Below are positions 1 to 5,890 of a stretch of 5,986 bases of DNA, piece by piece. Every line of letters starts with the position of its first letter. The first letter of the stretch is position 1. The notes beneath the pieces were generated by a model. It was not told the DNA's origin, ran no database searches, and saw only the letters and a program-made list of their open reading frames with translations. This DNA comes from Thermoplasmata archaeon (GTDB taxonomy: Archaea > Thermoplasmatota > Thermoplasmata > Thermoplasmatales > Thermoplasmataceae). Made by a program: the position numbers and the translations under genes. The DNA lies in contig JAKBQK010000240.1 in the NCBI GenBank assembly GCA_021835265.1, positions 1 to 5,986 on the forward strand. Reading direction: 5' to 3'.

Positions 1-524
1 CTGTTTACGATGAAATAAAGATACTTCTTGATAAGAACTTTGTGAAAAGGAAAGATAGGGGAAAGTATTCTCTCACTGATGGAGGTGAAAGAGAAGCCAA
101 CCTGTTTTTGAGGAAACATAGAGTTGCTGAGATACTTCTCTGGAAAGGATTGAATATGAAGTGGTCCAAACTTGATGATCAGGCAATGGGCATAGAGCAT
201 GGCATGACGGAAGAGATTATTTTAGCCGCATGTAAGAAATTTAACTGCGAAAAATGTCCTCATGGAAATCCAATACCAAATAGCAATGGAGACGTTTTCC
301 TTCCTGCAGATCTGAAATATAAAGATCTTGAAGTTGGAAAAAGGTACTTTCTGAATAGGGTGATTTTTGAAACTCCCGATATCCTGAAATTTCTGGAAGA
401 AAATTCTCTCCTTCCGGATATCATTGTACTGAAGGACAATAATCAAAATGAGCTAATGATGAGTGATGACAGGAGAATTGGTATTCCCGATTATGTACTA
501 GATGCCCTGAGATTCAGAAGATGA
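1..524 (+). CDS. DtxR/IdeR-family metal-dependent transcriptional regulator (5' end missing)
   Basis: The reading frame is open from base 3, with no start before the window edge, so this is a C-terminal fragment of 173 visible residues. Family members are usually around 210-230 residues, so roughly the first 45 (most of the DNA-binding helix-turn-helix) lie outside. Visible residues 1-30 are the end of the winged helix, finishing in the typical LTDGG(E)RE segment. Residues about 36-92 are the metal-binding/dimerisation domain, with KHRVAE (His39, Glu43), AMGIEH (Glu65, His66) and CPHGNPIP (85-92). Residues about 100-173 resemble a FeoA/SH3-like C-terminal domain. Members of this family bind Fe(II) or Mn(II) in the cytoplasm and repress metal-uptake genes. 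Aligning by eye to DtxR, His79, Glu83, Glu105 and His106 are kept, but the Cys102 position is Met62 and the His98 position is Asp. Preferred metal and target genes are unknown. A GTG at 42 lies inside the wing and is not the start. The gene is convergent with the MFS gene, 32 bases away. Confidence 0.88.
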   Translation, partial: VYDEIKILLDKNFVKRKDRGKYSLTDGGEREANLFLRKHRVAEILLWKGLNMKWSKLDDQAMGIEHGMTEEIILAACKKFNCEKCPHGNPIPNSNGDVFLPADLKYKDLEVGKRYFLNRVIFETPDILKFLEENSLLPDIIVLKDNNQNELMMSDDRRIGIPDYVLDALRFRR

Positions 525-528
525 ATTT

Positions 529-545
529 AAAGGATCAGAACCTTT
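529..545. terminator. Small hairpin between convergent genes (weak)
   Basis: A 5-bp perfect inverted repeat (AAAGG at 529-533, CCTTT at 541-545) with a 7-base loop begins five bases after the regulator stop codon, in the 32-base gap between two convergent genes. Position fits a shared transcription end. The stem is short and no good T-run follows on either strand, so this is a weak call that could be chance. Confidence 0.25.
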
Positions 546-556
546 CCCTCAGTATG

Positions 557-1882
557 TCAGTTGTTAATAGGATCTTTAAGCTTGTTTGAACTCTCCTTTG
601 ATAGTAGTAATCCTATGAGAAGAACGATTGTTCCAATGAACAGAAAGACCAACCATGATTGCCCAGTTGTACCAAACAGATTTTTTGAAGAGAAATATAT
701 TACTGCAGAAATTCCAAAGCTTGCCGGTATTGCAGCACCGTTGTATATGAATCCGATTGATGTAGTTCTGTGAGACTTGCTGAAAACCTCTGATAAGAAC
801 GCAGGTATGGAAGCGAATATTGCTGCTTCGATGAATGCCTGAATGGAAAATGCAACAATGGTTAGTGTAAGATTTCCAGAAAATACAAGGTAATAAAGTG
901 GTACTAATGATATCAGGAATATTATGGAAAACACAGTCATTGTCAATTTTCTTCTAAATATTAGAAATGCAAAAACTCCGCCAATCCAGACACCTATGAG
1001 TGATATGAGATTTATGTAAGAATTATAAAGATCATCGGCAGATCCTGATATCTTCGTATACAGCTCCCCAAGAAATGTGGGATAGAAACTCAATGTTATT
1101 GTATTTAACAGTAGCAGGCCAGCCACCAGCAAAAAGGCTGAAACGAGAATTCTTGTTTGTAATATGGTACCTTCTAGGGGAACTTTTTCAATTTCATTCC
1201 TGGATTTCATTTCATCGAAAACAGGGCTCTCGTGGGTAAATAGCCTTATAATTACAGCAACTATTCCTGGTATAATGGTTGTTGCAAATATGACCCTCCA
1301 CACAAGATCGTTTGCCTGTGCTGGACCATAATAAGACCGGATAAGTGACGCGACAAGCAAAAGAATAAAGTATCCAACACCATAACCACTCTGTACGAAA
1401 GCACCTACTGCTACCCTTTTTCCCTGAGGTATTGCTTCCATTGAAAGTGCGGTTCCTCCTGAATATTCCGCACCTGCAAAAATACCAACTAAGAATAGGA
1501 GTATGTAAAGTATTGCTGTCGCAGCATATCCTGCGGTCTGGTAAGTTGGAATGAAGGCAATCAGGAATGAAAAGAATGAAAACCCTACTATTGAGTACAA
1601 TAACATCTTTCTTCTCCCAAGCTTATCTCCAAGAAAGTTTCCAAGTGCTATTGATCCTACAAATCTTGCAAGGGCTCCTACTGCAAGACCCAGAAATGTC
1701 AGAAATAGAGAATCGGAAAAATTTGATGGAAAGAATACACCAGATATGGTTACAGCAACAACTACGTATGCTATTGATGTATAACCGTCCATCAGCCATC
1801 CCGAGAATGCCGAAATGATCTGGGCAACTTGAGTTCTATTCAGCTTTTCCGATTTCATTTTATTGCTTTCGTTTACAGCCAT
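557..1882 (-). CDS. MFS transporter, carboxylate/metabolite:proton symporter-like
   Basis: A 441-residue integral membrane protein of the size and hydrophobic pattern of a 12-helix major facilitator. Counting from the chosen ATG, a conserved TM1 segment GWLMDGYTS carries an acidic residue (Asp32). The TM2-TM3 loop has MFS motif A, GNFLGDKLGRRK (81-92). GAEYSGG (137-143) followed by a Gln-Ser-Gly-Tyr-Gly helix, and HESPVF (217-222) after TM6, resemble the metabolite:H+ (MHS) and sialate/lactate:H+ (SHS) groups. Motif A is degenerate in the second half (FRRK around 309-312, no Asp). It probably exchanges a small organic acid or sugar with protons across the cytoplasmic membrane, but the substrate cannot be deduced. 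An in-frame GTG 12 bases upstream (1894) would add four residues. It overlaps the GGTGA ribosome site that serves the ATG at 1882, so the ATG is preferred. The gene is convergent with the regulator and divergent from the ABC operon. Confidence 0.9.
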   Translation of the reverse strand: MAVNESNKMKSEKLNRTQVAQIISAFSGWLMDGYTSIAYVVVAVTISGVFFPSNFSDSLFLTFLGLAVGALARFVGSIALGNFLGDKLGRRKMLLYSIVGFSFFSFLIAFIPTYQTAGYAATAILYILLFLVGIFAGAEYSGGTALSMEAIPQGKRVAVGAFVQSGYGVGYFILLLVASLIRSYYGPAQANDLVWRVIFATTIIPGIVAVIIRLFTHESPVFDEMKSRNEIEKVPLEGTILQTRILVSAFLLVAGLLLLNTITLSFYPTFLGELYTKISGSADDLYNSYINLISLIGVWIGGVFAFLIFRRKLTMTVFSIIFLISLVPLYYLVFSGNLTLTIVAFSIQAFIEAAIFASIPAFLSEVFSKSHRTTSIGFIYNGAAIPASFGISAVIYFSSKNLFGTTGQSWLVFLFIGTIVLLIGLLLSKESSNKLKDPINN

Positions 1883-1890
1883 GAAGATAT

Positions 1891-1896
1891 TCACCC
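1891..1896 (-). promoter_or_regulatory. Ribosome binding site deciding the MFS start
   Basis: On the minus strand GGGTGA ends 8 bases before the ATG at 1882 and matches the GGTGA part of the 16S anti-Shine-Dalgarno partner. The alternative GTG start at 1894 lies inside this motif, which argues for the ATG. If transcription starts at or near the ATG (see the proximal TATA box), the site would not be in the mRNA. Confidence 0.5.
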
Positions 1897-1904
1897 ATCT
1901 ACTT
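1894..1904 (-). repeat. Direct repeat copy 1, at the MFS start
   Basis: Minus-strand AAGTAGATGGG, immediately before the MFS start and overlapping its ribosome site. The same 11-mer recurs at 1983-1993 in the same orientation, 89 bases further upstream. Similarity extends loosely on both sides: AATTCAA precedes both copies, with a two-base length difference, and a GAA follows both. Confidence 0.6.
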
Positions 1905-1950
1905 ATATTTGAATTTACTAAATTGTAGTGAATTAAAAGGTTTTATAAAT
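1901..1950 (-). promoter_or_regulatory. Putative promoter region of the MFS gene (two TATA candidates)
   Basis: Reading the minus strand, ATTTATAAAA (1950-1941) would place a start near 1918, giving a leader of about 36 bases that includes the GGGTGA site. A second box, AAATATAAGT (1910-1901), is centred about 24 bases before the ATG and would give a leaderless or nearly leaderless message, common in Thermoplasma-type archaea. The sequence does not decide between them, and the surrounding DNA is AT-rich enough to produce such boxes by chance. Confidence 0.4.
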
Positions 1951-2012
1951 GTAGAGAATACAGATCTTTCCTGTATTTTTCTCCCATCTACTTCATTGAA
2001 TTCAAACCTTTT
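1935..2012. repeat. Nested inverted repeat (three paired arms)
   Basis: Three inverted repeats are nested: AAAAGGTTT (1935-1943) with AAACCTTTT (2004-2012), 9 bp; GTAGA (1951-1955) with TCTAC (1987-1991), 5 bp; and AATACAG (1957-1963) with CTGTATT (1971-1977), 7 bp with a 7-base loop. They can form one long interrupted stem. The inner hairpin is followed by five T residues on the plus strand (1976-1980), giving a terminator-like look although no plus-strand gene ends here. The function is unknown, and low complexity makes chance pairing possible. Confidence 0.45.
1983..1993 (-). repeat. Direct repeat copy 2, upstream of MFS
   Basis: Second copy of minus-strand AAGTAGATGGG, preceded by the perfect palindrome TTGAATTCAA (1996-2005). 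It could be a regulator site or the remnant of a duplicated gene start. The sequence does not tell which. Confidence 0.6.
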
Positions 2013-2197
2013 CACTCAGCCTTTATGAGTCACTTATATATATTTATATTCTTATTTTATATTCATATTTGGATCTAAATTCTCTGTCGTGTTGTAGTTG
2101 ACCTAATGAAGTTTGTGATTACATAGTTTTATTTCGTGTTTTATAACTCATCAATTTATTTCATATATTTAATAGTAAGCATCTTGTGGATTAGAAG

Positions 2198-2210
2198 TTT
2201 TGAATGATAA
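2198..2210 (+). repeat. Direct repeat copy 1, upstream of the ABC operon
   Basis: TTTTGAATGATAA, an exact 13-base match to 2341-2353, which spans the start codon of the first ABC gene. Read from its TTG, this upstream copy opens a frame of only ten codons that begins like the real gene (start-Asn-Asp) and then stops at TAG. Confidence 0.6.
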
Positions 2211-2280
2211 GCATTTCGGATCGTCACGGTAGAAAATTTTAATCGTTTAAGTTTTAGTGATCTGCTCTAATCTCTACACT

Positions 2281-2290
2281 ATTATAAAAG
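2281..2290 (+). promoter_or_regulatory. Putative TATA box of the ABC operon
   Basis: ATTATAAAAG is a reasonable archaeal TATA element. A start about 25 bases downstream (near 2310) would give a leader of roughly 30 bases containing AGGG (2334-2337), a weak ribosome site five bases before the TTG start. Another AT-rich box, CTTTAAAATT (2311-2320), lies where a leaderless message would need one, so the exact promoter is uncertain. Confidence 0.4.
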
Positions 2291-2340
2291 TTTTGGAATC
2301 AACTACAAAACTTTAAAATTCACGTCATAATATAGGGCTA

Positions 2341-2353
2341 TTTTGAATGATAA
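2341..2353 (+). repeat. Direct repeat copy 2, over the ABC start codon
   Basis: TTTTGAATGATAA covering the TTG start codon of the first ABC subunit, identical to the copy 143 bases upstream. See the upstream copy for the comparison. Confidence 0.6.
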
Positions 2354-4091
2354 TAAAAAAAGTTTTTTGAAAAAAATAAAGGGAGTGTTTGAACCTCTTC
2401 TCTTCTCAAGAGAATACCTTAAGAACAAGAAGTGGGTAATTTACCTGATAATTGGGTTTGCAGTGCTCTCTACTGCAACAAGGTTGCTTGTCCCAATTAT
2501 AATCGGAGCAATAATTGATTCCCTGGAATCTAAGAATTTCAATGCGATTTATCTGGAGATTGAATACATTCTTCTTCTGGCAGTGCTATCGGCAGTTGCC
2601 TCTTTCGTGGTTAACTTTGGAGCACAATACTCCAGTCAGATATACGCCTATAACCTGAGAAAGAAGGTTGTAAATAGCATGGTGAAGAAAAAGACTAAAT
2701 TCTTTCAGGATAAAACGTCTGGTGATCTTCTCTCCAGAACAACGATGGATATTGATGCAAGCAGAAATTTCATTATGAATTCTCTATCCCAGTTAATTCC
2801 AACTATTCTGATAATAATATTTGCAGTTGGTTATCTCTTCTACATCAACGTGTTCTATTCTCTATTCTTTCTTGCAACTGTTCCAATTCTTATCTTTATA
2901 GGCATAAAGTTCCAGAGGAAACAGAGACCTCACTGGATGAAGATAAGGGAGACATATGGAGTTATGACAGAAAGCATTCAGGAGGACATCACTGGACAGA
3001 GAACTGTAAGATCATACCTACAGGAGGAGCCACAGATAAATAGATTTACAGGAATAACAGACACTTATTACGGGGAATACATGGAAGTGGCTAACCTGAG
3101 GGGATTTTACAACAACCTCATGCCATTTATAATAAGCGCATCTGCCACTGCTGTAATATTCTATGGTGGCTACGTATCAATTATAGCTAGAAGCGATGTT
3201 GGTGGACTGGTAGCCGCTGTAAATATATTTACAATGGTAACTTTCCCAGTAAGTTTTCTTGGAAGGCTGATTGCATTTTCCGAAAATGCTAGAGCCGGAA
3301 TAGGAAGGATAAAGGGGGTACTCGACAGGGATCTTGATGAGGATGTTTTAACAGATGGTGATTTCCCAAAAGGAAACGGTATAAGCATGAGGAACATCAG
3401 ATATAAGCGGGGAGACAGAGAAATCTTAAGAAATATTGATTTAGAAATCCCACCTGAGTCATTTGTATGCCTTACAGGTGAAACAGGTACTGGTAAAAGT
3501 TCCCTTGTTAACCTCATACCAAGACTTGAAGACCCGTCTGAAGGAGAAATTTTTATCGGCGGTGTTAACATAAAAGATATTCCACTTTCTTCTTTGAGAA
3601 AGAATATCGCCATAGTTCCTCAGGAAATAAGTCTTCTCTCAGGAACAATAAGTGAAAATATAATATTTGGAAGAAAGGGAATAACAGAAGAAATGGCCAA
3701 AAGGGCAGCTAAGATTGCAAGAATAGATGACTTTATTCAGAACCTCCCAGAGGGGTATTCAACAATTATTGGAGAAAGGGGCATAACACTTTCAGGAGGC
3801 CAGAGGCAGAGAGTTGCACTTGCAAGGGCAATAGCATCAAATCCAAGAATACTGATTTTGGATGATGCCACTTCAAGCGTTGATCCAGAGACTGAGCTAG
3901 CAATTTTCTCGAGGATCGTGAAGAACATAAAAGGCATTACTGTCGTGCTCGTGTCCCTGAGATACTCAGCTATGAAATATGCAACAACAGTTTATGAGCT
4001 TGAGGATGGGGAAATAAGACAGCTCGAAAATATTGAAGAATTAAATTACGCAATGGAGAAAGAGGGGTTCAAGAATGAAACAAACCTATGA
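2343..4091 (+). CDS. ABC exporter, subunit with degenerate ATP site
   Basis: A 582-residue half-transporter: an exporter-type transmembrane domain with six predicted helices (about 31-56, 70-92, 144-168, 170-189, 259-282, 287-312), then a cytoplasmic nucleotide-binding domain. Visible motifs are a likely A-loop Tyr354, Walker A GETGTGKS (379-386, Lys385), Q-loop Gln427, signature LSGGQ (483-487), Walker B ILILDD (503-508) and D-loop SSVD (511-514). Two catalytic positions are altered: Asp508 replaces the catalytic Glu, and Leu539 (VSLR) replaces the switch-loop His. This is the pattern of the degenerate half of heterodimeric exporters such as TM287 of TM287/288. It should pair with the next gene's product, donating LSGGQ to the partner's active site. 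The start is TTG at 2343: an in-frame stop at 2328-2330 bounds the frame, and the first in-frame ATG is near residue 113, after two helices. Downstream TTG (2367) and GTG (2385) are alternatives. Substrate unknown (drug, lipid and peptide are all possible). Confidence 0.93.
   Translation: MNDNKKSFLKKIKGVFEPLLFSREYLKNKKWVIYLIIGFAVLSTATRLLVPIIIGAIIDSLESKNFNAIYLEIEYILLLAVLSAVASFVVNFGAQYSSQIYAYNLRKKVVNSMVKKKTKFFQDKTSGDLLSRTTMDIDASRNFIMNSLSQLIPTILIIIFAVGYLFYINVFYSLFFLATVPILIFIGIKFQRKQRPHWMKIRETYGVMTESIQEDITGQRTVRSYLQEEPQINRFTGITDTYYGEYMEVANLRGFYNNLMPFIISASATAVIFYGGYVSIIARSDVGGLVAAVNIFTMVTFPVSFLGRLIAFSENARAGIGRIKGVLDRDLDEDVLTDGDFPKGNGISMRNIRYKRGDREILRNIDLEIPPESFVCLTGETGTGKSSLVNLIPRLEDPSEGEIFIGGVNIKDIPLSSLRKNIAIVPQEISLLSGTISENIIFGRKGITEEMAKRAAKIARIDDFIQNLPEGYSTIIGERGITLSGGQRQRVALARAIASNPRILILDDATSSVDPETELAIFSRIVKNIKGITVVLVSLRYSAMKYATTVYELEDGEIRQLENIEELNYAMEKEGFKNETNL
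4062..4067 (+). promoter_or_regulatory. Internal ribosome binding site for the second ABC gene
   Basis: GAGGGG ends seven bases before the ATG at 4075 and lies inside the 3' end of the first ABC gene. It is the strongest Shine-Dalgarno-like site noticed in the window and supports both the chosen start and coupled translation of the two subunits. Confidence 0.65.
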
Positions 4092-5859
4092 AGAAATAGA
4101 GGAAACTTACATAAAAACCCTAAAGGGAAGGGCGGCCCTTAAGAGACTCTTAAAGGACATGGCAAAAAACAGAAAGCAAACGGCGGTACTCATTGCTTCA
4201 GTGATGATAACGGCCATTGCAGCTACCTTCTCTCCTCTTGCTATTGGGGATGCTGTCAACGGAGTGGCTGATAGAAGCTTCAAGGTTATACTTGATTTCA
4301 GCCTTCTATTCATTGGACTGGCGATGATACAGTTTGCATCTAATAGATTCAGGGTAATAAGCTCAACTATACTTGCCCAGGGTACTGTAAAAAATCTTAG
4401 GGACAGATCATTCAAAAGTATACAGCACGTTCCTATATCATTTTTCAGCAAGGTTAAGGCAGGTTTTTTGATCAGCAGAATGACAAACGATGGTGAAACA
4501 CTTGGAGAGTTTCTTACCTTCCAGATCCCATCAGTTGTCTCTGGAATGACAACAGTAATACTATCAATAGCGATCATGCTATATCTTGATTTTAACCTAA
4601 CACTCTATGCCCTAATAGTGCTTCCTTTCCTTTCTATGTTCACCATATCACTTCAGGGAAAGGTGAGGAAGAATTATCTTAGAACAAGAAGGACAATTGC
4701 AGCCATTACGGGAAATCTTGCTGAAAATATATCATCCATAAGAAGCATAAAAGCATTCAACGTAGAATCATATACAGAGGAACGATTTGATAGTCTCAAC
4801 AATGATAATCTTAATGCAAACATCAGGGCATCACGGCTTTCCTCAATGTACGGTGCAATAGTAAGAATAATTGAATATTCTGGAATAGCTATCGTTGTGC
4901 TGGCAGGAGCAATACAGTTGAAGGCAGGATTAATTTCAATTGGTATCCTTGTTTCATTCATCTTTTACGTTCAGGAGTTCTTTGACCCGGTGATCCAGCT
5001 TTCACAGCTCTATAACTCTTACCAGTCGTCTATTGTAGGAGTAGGAAGAATTTATGGAATTATAGACAGTAAGAAGGAAGTTCAGTCCGAGGGAGAGATA
5101 AATATATCAACTCTCAATGATTCAATTGTTCTGAAGGATGTGAACTTCGCCTATGACGATTCAGATGCACTCAAAAATATTAATCTCACCATAAAGAAGG
5201 GCGAGAATATAGGAATTGTTGGACACACAGGGGCTGGGAAAACCACACTTTCTAACCTGATAATGAAGTTTTATACTCCACAAACTGGGGAGATACTGGT
5301 CGATGGGAGAAATCTTTCAGAAATTAACACAGAATCCTACAGAAACCTCATATCTCCGGTACTACAGGAACCATTCCTTTTCAGGGGTACCATATATGAG
5401 AATGTAAAGATTGCTGCCCCTGACAAATCAGAGAAAGAGATAGAAAAACTTGCTTCCGATTTCAGCCTAAAAAGAATCTTTGACAAGTTACCAGAGGGAA
5501 TGGAAACTAACGTCGGAGAACTTGGGAGAAGTCTATCAGAGGGACAAAAACAGGCAATAGCAATTCTGAGAGCATTATGCAGGGATCCACAGATCATCAT
5601 AATGGATGAACCAACATCAAACATTGATCCCTACTCCGAAAAATTTATCTTTCAGAGTCTGGAAAAATTTGCCCGTGAAAGAACACTTATTCTGATAACA
5701 CACAGATTCTCTATGATATCTCTGGTAGATAAGATAATAGTGCTACAGGACGGCAAGATTGTTGAATCTGGAACTTTCCCAGAGTTGAGGGAAAAGAAAG
5801 GAATATTCTCCCAGATGTATGATATTCTTTACGGAAACAGAGGCGAAAGCATAGAATAG
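4075..5859 (+). CDS. ABC exporter, subunit with catalytic ATP site
   Basis: A 594-residue half-transporter with the same domain order as its partner: an N-terminal charged segment (1-35), an exporter-type membrane domain with helices at about 37-60, 72-90, 150-172, 174-193, 262-282 and 286-306, then a nucleotide-binding domain. Motifs are A-loop Tyr360, Walker A GHTGAGKT (383-390, Lys389), Q-loop Gln431, signature LSEGQ (487-491, Glu instead of the first Gly), Walker B IIIMDE (507-512, catalytic Glu512), D-loop SNID (515-518) and switch His543 (ITHR). Its own Walker/His residues facing the partner's LSGGQ should form the hydrolysing site. Its altered LSEGQ faces the partner's degenerate Walker B. 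The ATG overlaps the upstream gene by 17 bases and has a good ribosome site, so the two are one operon with linked translation and likely a 1:1 complex in the cytoplasmic membrane. Family features predict ATP-driven export. The cargo cannot be inferred. Confidence 0.94.
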   Translation: MKQTYEEIEETYIKTLKGRAALKRLLKDMAKNRKQTAVLIASVMITAIAATFSPLAIGDAVNGVADRSFKVILDFSLLFIGLAMIQFASNRFRVISSTILAQGTVKNLRDRSFKSIQHVPISFFSKVKAGFLISRMTNDGETLGEFLTFQIPSVVSGMTTVILSIAIMLYLDFNLTLYALIVLPFLSMFTISLQGKVRKNYLRTRRTIAAITGNLAENISSIRSIKAFNVESYTEERFDSLNNDNLNANIRASRLSSMYGAIVRIIEYSGIAIVVLAGAIQLKAGLISIGILVSFIFYVQEFFDPVIQLSQLYNSYQSSIVGVGRIYGIIDSKKEVQSEGEINISTLNDSIVLKDVNFAYDDSDALKNINLTIKKGENIGIVGHTGAGKTTLSNLIMKFYTPQTGEILVDGRNLSEINTESYRNLISPVLQEPFLFRGTIYENVKIAAPDKSEKEIEKLASDFSLKRIFDKLPEGMETNVGELGRSLSEGQKQAIAILRALCRDPQIIIMDEPTSNIDPYSEKFIFQSLEKFARERTLILITHRFSMISLVDKIIVLQDGKIVESGTFPELREKKGIFSQMYDILYGNRGESIE

Positions 5860-5862
5860 GTG

Positions 5863-5890
5863 AAAAAAAGTGGATTCAGTTAACTTTTTT
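5863..5890. terminator. Bidirectional hairpin terminator between convergent genes
   Basis: An 8-bp perfect inverted repeat, AAAAAAGT (5864-5871) and ACTTTTTT (5883-5890), with an 11-base loop starts just after the ABC operon stop. The plus strand ends the hairpin in six Ts and the minus strand in six to seven Ts, so it can stop transcription from both sides. Archaeal termination relies mainly on T-runs, which are present either way. It overlaps the last codons of the convergent gene. Confidence 0.55.

Larger units (their letters stand above)
1883..2342. other. Long AT-rich divergent intergenic region
   Basis: This 460-base stretch lies between the divergent MFS and ABC genes. No convincing protein-coding frame is present: the longest ATG frames noticed run 14-17 codons and have no recognisable product. 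It holds TATA-like boxes near both ends, an A/T-dominated tract at about 2033-2070 that could serve as a promoter core on either strand, a perfect 10-bp palindrome TTGAATTCAA (1996-2005), two direct repeats and a nested inverted repeat (listed separately). It is longer than two divergent archaeal promoters require, so regulator sites, an unannotated RNA or decayed sequence are possible. None is demonstrated. Confidence 0.7.

Noticed and set aside
42..44. GTG as start of the DtxR-type regulator
   Set aside because: The frame is open upstream to the window edge, and the upstream residues (VYDEIKILLDKNF) continue the winged-helix pattern, so this GTG is an internal Val codon.
222..446. Minus-strand open frame inside the regulator gene
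   Set aside because: It is antisense to the conserved metal-binding region of the regulator, with no recognisable domain or ribosome site.
1892..1894. GTG as start of the MFS gene
   Set aside because: It sits inside the GGGTGA ribosome site that precedes the ATG at 1882. It would add only four residues and cannot be fully excluded.
1943..1987. 14-codon upstream ORF (minus strand, MGEKYRKDLYSLHL) as a leader peptide for the MFS gene
   Set aside because: Such short frames are expected by chance. No ribosome site or codon pattern (for example repeated regulatory codons) supports translation.
2033..2070. A/T-only tract as a possible replication origin element
   Set aside because: No repeated origin-recognition-box-like motifs and no Orc1/Cdc6 gene nearby. 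Ordinary promoter AT-richness explains it.
2093..2108. Possible DtxR/IdeR box (TTGACCTAA resembles one half-site)
   Set aside because: Only one half matches. The opposite half of the expected dyad is absent, so this does not link the regulator to these promoters.
3170..3613. Minus-strand open frame within the first ABC gene, and similar frames inside the second ABC gene and the MFS gene
   Set aside because: They lie wholly within strongly supported genes, show no family motifs, and have the composition expected of antisense shadows.
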